In this document: piece after piece, positions 50,525 to 58,708 of the stretch
Position numbering within the stretch: the first letter of the stretch is position 1
How the letters are laid out: each line of letters begins with the position of its first letter
Assembly (NCBI RefSeq): GCF_000264455.2
Contig: NC_017958.1
Location: 749,001 to 813,000 of the forward strand
Source of the DNA: Tistrella mobilis KA081020-065
GTDB taxonomy: Bacteria; Pseudomonadota; Alphaproteobacteria; Tistrellales; Tistrellaceae
Length of the DNA stretch: 64,000 bases
Direction: 5' to 3'
Notes under the pieces: model-generated
What the model saw: the letters and a program-made list of their open reading frames with translations, nothing else
Databases searched by the model: none
What the model was told of the DNA's origin: nothing
Program-made: the position numbers and the translations under genes

Positions 50525-51322
50525 TCAGCTGGCCGCGAGGTGCCGCTCCGCCGGCAAAGCGCTGGCCGGACAGCCGAGGCGGAGGGAAATCTCCCGAGCA
50601 GCCTCGACGATCTTCAGCGTCAGCTCGTCGAACCGGACCCCGGTCTGAAGGGTCGGCGCATAGGCGGCACTGATCGCGCCGGCGATCTGACCGTTCGAGC
50701 CTCGGACCACGGCGCCGACCGAATCGATACCGGTCAGGTTTTCGCCGATCGCGGTCGCATAGCCCTGACGCCGTATCTCGTGCAGGTGTTCGAGCAGAGC
50801 ATCCTCGGCCGTGATGGTACGGTCGGTGAACTGTGGCAGGGGCCGGGCGCGGATCAGCGACAGGGCCCGGCCTTCCGGCAGTTCGGCGAGGATCGCCTTG
50901 CCCAGCGCCGTAGAATGCAGGGCGAGCGGCTGCCCCGTCCGGGAATTGATCGAGATCGGCCCCTGGCTCTGCAGGGACAGCAGGTAGACGACCTGATCAC
51001 CGAGGAGAGACCCCAGGAAGCTGTTGACCTCCATCGCCTGGGTCAGCGCCTGCAGAACCTCCATCGAGGACGAAACGAGGCGGTTGTCGTTCAGCAGCGA
51101 GGTGCCGAGCGACAATGCCTTATAGCCCAGCGAATAGCGGTTGCGCTCCGTATCGCGGGCAAGAAAGCCCTCTTCCAGGAGCGTGTTCACCAATCGCTGC
51201 GTGGTCGCGGGATTGAGGTCCAGCCGGCGGCCGATTTCACGGACCCCCAGGCTTTCCGCGGCCCGTTCCAGCTCCGACAGGATCGCCAGACCTCTCTGCA
51301 GGGATTGATTGCCGTTGCTCAA
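50525..51322 (-). CDS. IclR family transcriptional regulator
   Basis: A 265-residue IclR regulator. Winged helix: SLQRGLAILSELERAAESLGVREIGRRLDLNPATTQRLVNTLLEEGFL (in segments, about residues 7-54). The effector domain has the usual LHSTALGKAILAELP (about 133-147) and YATAIGENLTGIDSVGAVV. The start is TTG at 51322 with AGAAGGA nine bases upstream. It lies between the M24 gene (38 bases) and the TAXI gene, and probably represses the whole unit. Confidence 0.9.
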   Translation of the reverse strand: MSNGNQSLQRGLAILSELERAAESLGVREIGRRLDLNPATTQRLVNTLLEEGFLARDTERNRYSLGYKALSLGTSLLNDNRLVSSSMEVLQALTQAMEVNSFLGSLLGDQVVYLLSLQSQGPISINSRTGQPLALHSTALGKAILAELPEGRALSLIRARPLPQFTDRTITAEDALLEHLHEIRRQGYATAIGENLTGIDSVGAVVRGSNGQIAGAISAAYAPTLQTGVRFDELTLKIVEAAREISLRLGCPASALPAERHLAAS

Positions 51323-51360
51323 AGACGTGTGTCCTTCTCATGCACTGCGCCCGGGCGGCC

Positions 51361-52581
51361 TCAGCCGAGGCGGATCAGGTCGCGGGGGATGGTCGTGATC
51401 GGCTCGTGGCCCTCCCGGGTTACCAGGATGGTGTCCTCGATCATCATTCCACCCCAGCCGATCCGGTAATACGGCGTCTCCACGCAAAGGCACATGCCGG
51501 CCTCCAGCCGGTCCTTCGTCTGCGGGGTCAGAACCGGCATGTCGTAGCCACCGCCGAGGCCGATGCCATGGCCGACATGCTGGCGGCGATAGGACGGAAT
51601 GCCGTTCTCGCGGACGACCCGGACCGTTTCGTCGAACAGCCCGGCCACGTCCACGCCCTCGCGGATGACCTCCAGCTCGTAGTCGATACCGGCCCTGATC
51701 GCGGCATAGCAGCGGACCTGCTCCGCATCCGGCTCGCCGAAGACGAAGGTGCGCGCCATGTCCGAGGCATAGCCCTGATAGATGCAGCCGGCGTCGATCC
51801 GGATCAGGTCGCCCGGTGCCACGCGGCGAGCCGTCGCATAGGCATCCGCCAGTGCCGAGCGCGGACCGGACGTCACGCTGACGAAGCGCGGGATGGCGCC
51901 GCCGGCGACCATCCCGGCGGCAATGATCGCCGCCATGTCCTGTTCGGTCATGCCGGGGGCGAACTGGCGGGCGACATCGAGCAGGCCGGTCTCGACCAGA
52001 CGGGTCGCCTGACGGACCCGCGCCACCTCACCCGGCAGCTTGTGGCGCCGTGCCCGGGTGATGGCATCGGTGATGTCGGTCAGGAACCGGGTCTTCATGC
52101 CCTGCGCGATCACGTTCCAGGCCCGATCGTCGCCCGACCGGTCGATCCCGATGGTCCGGGCATCACCCGCCACCTCGCGGAGTGCCGCAAGCAGCGCCTC
52201 GTCGAACGACGCAAATCCGGCCGCGTCATAGCCGTCGGCACCGGTGCCGTCGACCTGTTCGAAACAGAAGAAGCCATAGCGGAACAGAGCGGCCGGATCG
52301 CCGGTCTCTTCCAGGGCAGGTCCTGCATCCGATGCGCTGACCACCAGGGCCACCCTGTCCCTGGTGGCGACGACCGCACTCAGGTACCGCGGGTTGAGGT
52401 CGTGGACGATGCTGAAATAGCCGCTGAGATAACCCTTATGCGCTGCGTGACAGGACACCAGCACATCGACGGCATCCCCCACCAGGGCGAAGCATTTGGC
52501 CCGCACCTCTGCGGCCAGCGCCATGCTGCCGGCAACCTGCGTCGCCCGATCCGCACGATGCGCTCCCATCGTCGCGTTCAT
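51361..52581 (-). CDS. M24 family metallopeptidase (Xaa-Pro aminopeptidase-like)
   Basis: A 406-residue pita-bread-fold peptidase. The C-terminal catalytic domain (about 180-400) has all five metal ligands: Asp in RIDAGC, Asp in ASDMARTF, His in QHVGHGIG, Glu in CVETPYYR and Glu in MMIEDT. The N-terminal creatinase-like domain covers the first 170 residues. Family members cleave Xaa-Pro peptides, or act as creatinase or dimethylsulfoniopropionate lyase (DddP), so other substrates are possible. Its AAAGGAGGTGAG ribosome site is strong. First gene of the operon. Confidence 0.88.
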   Translation of the reverse strand: MNATMGAHRADRATQVAGSMALAAEVRAKCFALVGDAVDVLVSCHAAHKGYLSGYFSIVHDLNPRYLSAVVATRDRVALVVSASDAGPALEETGDPAALFRYGFFCFEQVDGTGADGYDAAGFASFDEALLAALREVAGDARTIGIDRSGDDRAWNVIAQGMKTRFLTDITDAITRARRHKLPGEVARVRQATRLVETGLLDVARQFAPGMTEQDMAAIIAAGMVAGGAIPRFVSVTSGPRSALADAYATARRVAPGDLIRIDAGCIYQGYASDMARTFVFGEPDAEQVRCYAAIRAGIDYELEVIREGVDVAGLFDETVRVVRENGIPSYRRQHVGHGIGLGGGYDMPVLTPQTKDRLEAGMCLCVETPYYRIGWGGMMIEDTILVTREGHEPITTIPRDLIRLG

Positions 52582-52589
52582 CTCACCTC

Positions 52590-52634
52590 CTTTGTTCCTA
52601 TAATCGATCTATCGTTTCATTTATCGTGTCACCC
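52590..52634 (-). promoter_or_regulatory. Upstream region of the M24 operon with repeated CGAT motifs
   Basis: An AT-rich stretch with three CGATA/CGATT-like elements spaced about one helical turn apart, just ahead of the strong Shine-Dalgarno sequence. On the minus strand GTGACA could serve as a -35 box. It is the likely site for the operon's own IclR regulator; tentative. Confidence 0.35.
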
Positions 52635-52711
52635 TAGCCTCGCCATTCCGGAGCTGTCAAGCGCCCGCTTCAGAAGGGTCAGGGGCGGGGAAGGACGACA
52701 CCCCTCAGACG

Positions 52712-52753
52712 CGGTTCTGCCCGGGCCTGCGAATGCAGACCCGGGCAGAACCG
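52712..52753. terminator. Long perfect hairpin downstream of the metal ATPase gene
   Basis: Fourteen consecutive pairs (CGGTTCTGCCCGGG / CCCGGGCAGAACCG), one mismatch, four further pairs and a GAAT loop. There is no T-run, so it may stabilise the mRNA 3' end or cause pausing rather than act as a classical terminator. It lies 48 bases after the ATPase stop. Confidence 0.6.
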
Positions 52754-52800
52754 GCGATGATCAATCGATGGAGTCGGCGCCCGACAGCAGAGGGGAAGGC

Positions 52801-55002
52801 TCAGCTGCGCCTCAACAGGCGCAGCGCATTGGCGGTGACCAGCACGGTGGCGCCGGTGTCGGCCAGGATCGCCGGCCACATGCCGGTCAGCCCGGCGATG
52901 GTGGTGACCAGGAAAACCAGTTTCAGGCCGATGGCGATCGCGACATTCTGACGGATCACGCCCATGGTCCGGCGCGCGAGGTCGATCAGCGCCGGCACGC
53001 CGGTGACGCGGTCGTCGAGCAGAGCCGCATCAGCGGTTTCCAGCGCCACATCGGTGCCGCCGCCCATGGCGATGCCGACCGAGGCCGCCGCCAGCGCCGG
53101 GGCGTCGTTGATGCCATCGCCGAGTTTGGCGACCGGGCCGCGGCCGGAACGGGTCAGATCCTGCACGATCCGGGCCTTGTCTTCAGGCATCAGCCCGCCA
53201 TGGCCCTCGATACCGAGACGCCGGGCCATCGCCGACGCGGTGGCCGGGGTGTCGCCGGTCAGCATCACCGCGCCGATGCCGCGGCGCTTCAGGGCGGCCA
53301 GCCCGTCCAGCGCATCGCCGCGCGGGGCATCCTCCATCGCGATCAGGCCCAGCGGCCGGCCGGTCTCGGTCAACACCGCGATGCTGTGGCCGGCCTCACC
53401 CGCGCGCGCAATCGCCGCGGCCAGGCCCGCATCATCCTGTCGGCGGCCACTGCCGAGCAGAAGACTGCGTCCCTCGACCACCCCGCTCAACCCCTCCCCC
53501 GGGATCGCACGAACATCGCGCGCCGGCGGCAGGGTCAGGTCGCGGGTGCCGGCCTCATCCAGGATCGCACGGGCGATCGGATGGGCGGCGCCGGTCTCCA
53601 GCGCCGCCGCCAGGCGCACGACCTCGTCGGCCGCAAGGGTGCCGAAGCCTTCGACCGTCACCACCCGCGGCCGGCCCTCGGTCAGGGTGCCGGTCTTGTC
53701 GAAGGCGACGGTGCGGATGGCCGCCAGCTTTTCCAGCACCGCGCCGCCCTTGATCAGCAGGCCCCGGCGGGCGCCGGCAGCCAGCCCCGAGGCGATCGCC
53801 GCCGGGGTGGAGATGACCAGCGCGCAGGGACAGGCGATCAGCAGCAAAGCGAGGCCGCGATAGATCCAGACCGACCACTCGGCCCCGCCAAGCAGCGGCG
53901 GCAGCACGGCAGTCGCAAGTGCCAGCCCCACCGCGATCGGCATGTAGATGCGCGCGAACCGGTCGATGAACCGGGCGACCGGGGCCTTGGCCTCCTGCGC
54001 CTCTTCCACCAGCCGCACCACCCGGGCGATGGTGTTGTCGGCCGCAGCCGCCGTGACCTCGACGGTGATCGCGCGGTCCTGAACGACGGTGCCGGCGAAG
54101 ACGTCGTCGCCGGTCAGCTTCTCGCGCGGGACCGATTCGCCGTTGACCGGGCTTTCATCGATCAGGGCCGCGCCCTCGACGACGGTGCCGTCGGCCGGCA
54201 CCCGGTCGCCCGGGCGGACCAGAACCCGCTCGCCCACGGCAAGCTCTGCCGCGGGCACCTCGCGCACGCTGCCGTCGGCAGCAACCCGCCGTGCCGTACG
54301 CGGCACCAGATCGGCCAGCGCCTTGATGCCCTTGCGTGCCCGGGCGGCGGCAACGCCTTCCAGCAGTTCGCCCACCGCGAACAGGAAGACCACCGTCGCG
54401 GCTTCGCCGGCAGCCCCGATCGCCAGCGCGCCGAGCGCCGCGATGGTCATCAGCATCTCGATGGTCAGAACGGATCCGCCGCGCGCCGCGCGAAACGCCT
54501 GGCGCGCAACCGGCGCCAGCCCGATCAGCGCCGCGATCACGAAGGGCCAGGGATCGGCCACCGGCCAGGTCACCTCCAGCACCATCGCCACCGCCAGCAT
54601 CAGCCCGGCGATGCCGACCAGCCGCGCCTTGGGGGTCTGCCACCAGGGGCCATCGATCGCGGCGCCGTGGGCGTGATCATGGCCGGTACCGTCACCATGA
54701 TCGTGACCGTGATCATGGCCACAGCCCGCCGTCGGCGCACCGCCGATGGTGTAGCCGAGCGCCGTGATCGCCGCCTCTACCGCCGGCCGCTCCGGGGGCG
54801 TGGCGCCGGCCGGCGTGTCGACGCGCACCGTGCCGCCGGTCACGTTGACGCTGACCTCGGACGCTGGTGCGACCCTGCCGACCGCCCGCTCGATCTTGAG
54901 CGCGCAGGAGGCGCAGTCCATGCCGCCGACCGCCAGGCGGAGCACGGGGGCGGCACCGCCTTCGATGGCGGCTTCGGGGTCGTGAGGGCTGGCACGTCGC
55001 AT
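52801..55002 (-). CDS. Heavy-metal P1B-type ATPase (ZntA/CadA-like)
   Basis: Exports Zn(II), Cd(II) or Pb(II) across the inner membrane using ATP; 733 residues. An N-terminal HMA domain has GMDCASC (about 27-33), followed by a histidine-rich linker (CGHDHGHDHGDG, about 93-105), then eight predicted helices. The translocation motif is ACPCALV, the phosphorylation site is FDKTGTLTEG and the hinge is GDGINDAPAL. CPC plus the His-rich linker fits a divalent soft-metal pump. The ATG at 55002 has GAGG nine bases upstream. Divergent from the MerR regulator over a MerR-type promoter. Confidence 0.93.
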   Translation of the reverse strand: MRRASPHDPEAAIEGGAAPVLRLAVGGMDCASCALKIERAVGRVAPASEVSVNVTGGTVRVDTPAGATPPERPAVEAAITALGYTIGGAPTAGCGHDHGHDHGDGTGHDHAHGAAIDGPWWQTPKARLVGIAGLMLAVAMVLEVTWPVADPWPFVIAALIGLAPVARQAFRAARGGSVLTIEMLMTIAALGALAIGAAGEAATVVFLFAVGELLEGVAAARARKGIKALADLVPRTARRVAADGSVREVPAAELAVGERVLVRPGDRVPADGTVVEGAALIDESPVNGESVPREKLTGDDVFAGTVVQDRAITVEVTAAAADNTIARVVRLVEEAQEAKAPVARFIDRFARIYMPIAVGLALATAVLPPLLGGAEWSVWIYRGLALLLIACPCALVISTPAAIASGLAAGARRGLLIKGGAVLEKLAAIRTVAFDKTGTLTEGRPRVVTVEGFGTLAADEVVRLAAALETGAAHPIARAILDEAGTRDLTLPPARDVRAIPGEGLSGVVEGRSLLLGSGRRQDDAGLAAAIARAGEAGHSIAVLTETGRPLGLIAMEDAPRGDALDGLAALKRRGIGAVMLTGDTPATASAMARRLGIEGHGGLMPEDKARIVQDLTRSGRGPVAKLGDGINDAPALAAASVGIAMGGGTDVALETADAALLDDRVTGVPALIDLARRTMGVIRQNVAIAIGLKLVFLVTTIAGLTGMWPAILADTGATVLVTANALRLLRRS

Positions 55003-55046
55003 CGCAGGGCCTCGCAGTTCGGGGGGAACGTCCTTGGATGCCCCCG

Positions 55047-55077
55047 ATCCTGAGACCTACAGCGACTGTAGCTTCAA
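55047..55077 (-). promoter_or_regulatory. MerR-type promoter/operator of the metal ATPase
   Basis: On the minus strand: -35 TTGAAG (55072-55077), a perfect 15-base dyad CTACAGTCGCTGTAG (55057-55071) filling the spacer, then -10 CAGGAT (55047-55052). The spacer is 19 bases, the stretched length that MerR-family activators untwist. The dyad lies between the divergent ATPase and MerR genes. Confidence 0.8.
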
Positions 55078-55140
55078 GCCCTTTTTTGCGAACCGGTCGC
55101 ACCCCACATATCCAACAGCATTCCCGAGGGGAGACCCGGC

Positions 55141-55641
55141 ATGACCGGCGGCAGGGCAGCGGCCCTTTCCATCGGATCCCTGGCGCGCGAGACCGGCGCC
55201 AAGGTCCAGACCATCCGCTATTACGAGCAGATCGGCCTGCTGCCGGAACCGGCGCGCACCGCCGGCAATCAGCGGGTCTATGGCAAGAGCCATCGCGACC
55301 GGCTGGCCTTCATCCGCCATGCCCGCGAACTGGGCTTCCCGCTGGATGCGATCCGCGAACTGCTCTCGCTTTCGGACGATCCGGCCGCCCCCTGTGCGAC
55401 CGCCGACCATATCGCCCGCGATCAGCTGGCGGCGGTGGAAGCGCGCATCCGCCGGCTGGAGGCGCTGAAGATCGAACTCGAACGCATGCTCTGCGATCAT
55501 GCCCGCACCGGCACGATCGCCGATTGCCGGGTGATCGAGGTGCTGGCCGATCACAGTCACGGGCATTGTGTGGTCCACCATGAAGCACCCGAGGCCGCAT
55601 CTGACCTGACGGACACACCGACGACGGTGAAAACTTCGTGA
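55141..55641 (+). CDS. MerR family regulator (Zn/Cd/Pb type)
   Basis: A 166-residue metal sensor. Winged helix: SIGSLARETGAKVQTIRYYEQIGLLPEPAR, then NQRVYGKSHRDRLAFIRHARELGF. A long dimer helix follows. Metal-site cysteines fit the ZntR/CadR/PbrR group: one in PCATADH (about 81), two in MLCDHARTGTIADCRVIE (about 118 and 129), plus a His/Cys-rich tail HSHGHCVVHH. The ATG at 55141 follows GAGGGGAGACC. It activates the divergent ATPase gene on metal binding. Confidence 0.92.
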   Translation: MTGGRAAALSIGSLARETGAKVQTIRYYEQIGLLPEPARTAGNQRVYGKSHRDRLAFIRHARELGFPLDAIRELLSLSDDPAAPCATADHIARDQLAAVEARIRRLEALKIELERMLCDHARTGTIADCRVIEVLADHSHGHCVVHHEAPEAASDLTDTPTTVKTS

Positions 55642-55743
55642 GACATCAGGAAGCCCGCGTCAGAGGCGTGGGAGTGTGCTATCCAAAAAGCGTCGGGCCG
55701 GATGAAGAGGCCGAAGGACAAAAGGCGGACGGGACGGGCGGGC

Positions 55744-56394
55744 ATGGTGACGTTTTCGATGAAGCGGGCGGGCTGTGCGGAGCATCGCCGGACCGCACGT
55801 GGCCGGGGCAGCGATTTTGTCGCCTTCTTTCGCGCCTGGATGGGCGATCCGCTCCGGGTCGCCTCGGTCATGCCCTCGGGCGAAGGGCTGGCGCGGCTGA
55901 TCACGTCTGAAGTGACGCCTGCAACCGGTCCGGTCCTGGAACTCGGCCCCGGCACCGGTGTTTTCACCCGGGCCCTGCTGGCGCGCGGCGTGGCCGAACG
56001 CGACCTGACCCTGATCGAATTCGGCGCCGAATTTGCCGGCATGCTGACCCGGCGTTTCCCCGAGGCCCGCATCGTACAGGCCGATGCGGCGAAGCTGAAG
56101 CAGTGCCGGCTGTATGACGGTGCCCTGGCCGGCGCTGTGATCAGCGGCCTGCCGGTGCTGTCGATGCCCGCCCGCAAGGTGATGGCGATCCTGACCGGCG
56201 CCTTCGGCTATCTGAAGCCGGGCGGCGCCTTCTATCAGTTCACCTACGGGCCGCGCTGCCCGATTTCGCGCCGGATTCTGGACCGGCTGGGGCTGAAGGC
56301 GGTCAAGATCGGCTCCACCCGCCGCAATCTGCCGCCGGCCTCGGTCTATCGGATCACCCGGCGGCCGGCGCTGAAATCAGCGGTTGCGGCCTGA
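55744..56394 (+). CDS. SAM-dependent methyltransferase, phospholipid N-methyltransferase (PmtA)-like
   Basis: About 216 residues. The SAM-binding motif is VLELGPGTGVFTRALL (about 64-79), with IEFGAEFA (motif post-I) and IVQADAAKL (motif II); ISGLPVLSMP (about 133-142) and GAFYQFTYGP are typical of PmtA-like and rRNA dimethylase-like proteins. Family members methylate phosphatidylethanolamine toward phosphatidylcholine. The start is unsure: 55744 is chosen, but 55702 and 55759 are also open. It lies about 100 bases downstream of the MerR gene on the same strand but has no functional link to it. Confidence 0.78.
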   Translation: MVTFSMKRAGCAEHRRTARGRGSDFVAFFRAWMGDPLRVASVMPSGEGLARLITSEVTPATGPVLELGPGTGVFTRALLARGVAERDLTLIEFGAEFAGMLTRRFPEARIVQADAAKLKQCRLYDGALAGAVISGLPVLSMPARKVMAILTGAFGYLKPGGAFYQFTYGPRCPISRRILDRLGLKAVKIGSTRRNLPPASVYRITRRPALKSAVAA

Positions 56395-58521
56395 TACCTG
56401 CCGCGCCAACTGGGCCCCCACCACCTGCGCCCGATGCAGCGCCCCGCCGGTGACCGCACCGTCGGTGGCGGTGGTCGAGGCATAGGAGAGGGCGAGCCCG
56501 TCGGCCGCCCGAACCGCCAGCACCGCGAAGGCCTGGGCTTCAAGCGCATCGCCGTCGAGGCCGACCTCGTCCACCGGTGCAACCGGCAGGTTGGACCGCG
56601 CGGCGATGGCGGCGCGCAAGGTGCGGTTGTGGCGGCCGCCACCCGCCAGCAGCACCCGTTCCGGCGGTTCGGCACCGGCCGCGACCGCCAGGCTGAGGCC
56701 GCGGGCGACCGCGCGGGCGGTGAACTGCGTCAGCGTGGCCGCCGCATCGGCCAGCGGCAGATCCGCGACCAGGTCGAGTGCCGCGGCGAAGCGGTCGCGA
56801 TCGAGCGATTTGGGCGGTGACCGGTCGAAGAAGGGATCGGCAAGCAGCCGGTCGAGGATCGCCTCGTCGGCATGGCCGCCCGCCGCGGTGCCGCCATCCT
56901 GATCGAAGGCCTGGCCGGTGCGGCGGCGCATCAGATCGTCGATCAACGCGCCGCCCGGCCCGCAATCGAAGGCGAGCAGCCCGCCATCGGCGCCGATGAA
57001 GGTGAGATTGGCGACGCCGCCGATGTTCAGCACCGCGACCGGCGGCATCACCCCCGCCCAGGCCATCATCGCCCGGTGAACCACCGGCACCAGCGGCGCG
57101 CCCTCCCCGCCCCGGGCCATGTCGGCGCGGCGGAAATCCGAGACCGTGTCGATGCCGGTCAGGGCGGCGAGCCTTGCGCCGTCGGCCAGCTGCACGGTGA
57201 TGCCCTCGTCCGGCAGATGCAGCACGGTCTGGCCATGAAAGCCGATCAGCCGGACATGGGGCGCGATCTCCGGCACCGTTTCCAGCAGCGCGGTCACGGC
57301 GTCGGCCTGGGCGCGGGTCAACGCCGCCTCGGCCCGGGCGGCATCGACGAGCGGCGCCCGGCCGCCCAGCAGCCGGGACAGCGCCTCGCGCAGATCCGCC
57401 GGATAGGGCCGGAACAGGGTCGGCCCGAAGCCGGTGATGTCAACCCCGTCGGTCTCGACCAGCGCGGCATCGATGCCGTCGAGCGAGGTGCCGCTCATCA
57501 ACCCCACCGCCCAGACCGGCCGGCGGCGCGGCGCGCCGTCATCGGCAGAGGCGGCAATGACGGTGGGGTCGGGATCGGCCGGCACCGGCCGGCCGGCCAT
57601 GCGGGCTGCGATGGCGACCAGCGATGGCGGTGCGGGGAAGCCCAGCGCACGGGCGCGCGACCAGTCCTGTGCCGCCGGCCAGCCGGTGACGGCGGCCGTG
57701 GGCGCCGCCTCGGGCGCGATGGTGATCAATCCCGCCGCCTCTGGCCCCGCGACGCGGGCAACGGCACCGACCAGATCCCCCGCCCGTATGGTGCGTGCGG
57801 GCAGGGCCACCAGCGGGTCGCCGCCCAGCGCCGCCGCCGGCAGACCGGCCAGCCGGATCAGCCCGTCCACGGTAGAGGCGACATCGGAAACCGCAAGCTT
57901 CACCCCCGCCGGCAGCGGCAGCACCACCGCCTCTCCGGCAGGTGCCGCCGACAGCACCCGGGCCAGGCGGGCGACCGCGCTGGTGCCGCCGGCGGCGGCC
58001 GGCCGGTCGATGATGCTGGCGATGCGGGCGATGCGCGGATCGACCACGCCGCGGCGGCCGGCATCGGCGAGCAGCAGCTCGGCCGCAGCCTTGGTCGCGC
58101 CATAGGTGGTGGCCGGGCGCGGCGCATCGTCGTCGCCTGCGCTCGCCCGCGCCGTCCGCCCGCCATGGACCGAGATGGTCGAGGCGAAGACCAGCCGCGT
58201 CTGCCGCCCGCTTGCGGCGATCGCCCCGATCAGATGACGCACGGCATCGAGATTGAGGGCGGCCGCGGCCTCAGGGTCGGCCTCGCCCGAGGGCGTGTTG
58301 CCGGCGGCCAGATGGAAGATCAGATCGGCCCCCGCGCCGATCAGCGCGCGCACTGCATCGGCGCGGGTCAGATCGACGGCAGGCGCGCCGCCGCGGGCGA
58401 CCTCGTCCAGCCGCTCGATCGGCCGGGCGGCGCCGTCGATCAGGATCGTGCCCGCCGCCTTCAGCTGCCCGACCAGCGCCCGGCCGATGAAGCCAGTCGC
58501 CCCGGTCACGATGATGCGCAT
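56377..58521 (-). CDS. anmK: DenD-like SDR dehydrogenase fused to anhydro-N-acetylmuramic acid kinase
   Basis: One uninterrupted 714-residue frame with two enzymes. Residues about 1-312 form an extended NAD-dependent epimerase/dehydrogenase: TGATGFIGRAL (6-16), FASTISVHGG (112-121), catalytic Y140 and K144 in TYGATKAAAE; the ELLLADAGRRGVVDPR pattern resembles D-erythronate dehydrogenase (DenD). Residues about 335-714 are AnmK: AVGLMSGTSLDGIDAAL (about 338-354), GFHGQTVLH, NIGGVANLTF, FDCGPGGALIDDLM and LAGGGRHN. AnmK recycles 1,6-anhydro-MurNAc to MurNAc-6-phosphate. AnmK divergent from tyrS is a common alphaproteobacterial pair, so the SDR part is the extra. I see no in-frame ATG at the junction for an independent AnmK. 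Confidence 0.85.
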   Translation of the reverse strand: MRIIVTGATGFIGRALVGQLKAAGTILIDGAARPIERLDEVARGGAPAVDLTRADAVRALIGAGADLIFHLAAGNTPSGEADPEAAAALNLDAVRHLIGAIAASGRQTRLVFASTISVHGGRTARASAGDDDAPRPATTYGATKAAAELLLADAGRRGVVDPRIARIASIIDRPAAAGGTSAVARLARVLSAAPAGEAVVLPLPAGVKLAVSDVASTVDGLIRLAGLPAAALGGDPLVALPARTIRAGDLVGAVARVAGPEAAGLITIAPEAAPTAAVTGWPAAQDWSRARALGFPAPPSLVAIAARMAGRPVPADPDPTVIAASADDGAPRRRPVWAVGLMSGTSLDGIDAALVETDGVDITGFGPTLFRPYPADLREALSRLLGGRAPLVDAARAEAALTRAQADAVTALLETVPEIAPHVRLIGFHGQTVLHLPDEGITVQLADGARLAALTGIDTVSDFRRADMARGGEGAPLVPVVHRAMMAWAGVMPPVAVLNIGGVANLTFIGADGGLLAFDCGPGGALIDDLMRRRTGQAFDQDGGTAAGGHADEAILDRLLADPFFDRSPPKSLDRDRFAAALDLVADLPLADAAATLTQFTARAVARGLSLAVAAGAEPPERVLLAGGGRHNRTLRAAIAARSNLPVAPVDEVGLDGDALEAQAFAVLAVRAADGLALSYASTTATDGAVTGGALHRAQVVGAQLARQVSGRNR

Positions 58522-58708
58522 CGGTCACGTCCCTCCGAGACTGCGTTGATCTGCCTGACCACGGATCGTCATCCCGCGGCCGGTCATCTGGCGGCCCGTC
58601 ATCTGGCGGTGCGGGCGGTTTCGTGCTACATCCGCCCGCGTATCCAAACCCGGTCGGCCCCCTGAACGATCCACGGCCGGCCGCTTTCGTGCAAGAGGAA
58701 CCCTGCCG

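Noticed and set aside
51340-55053. 1237-codon open frame on the plus strand
   Set aside because: It runs antisense to the M24 gene and the metal ATPase, both of which have complete catalytic motifs. Long antisense frames are expected in high-GC DNA.
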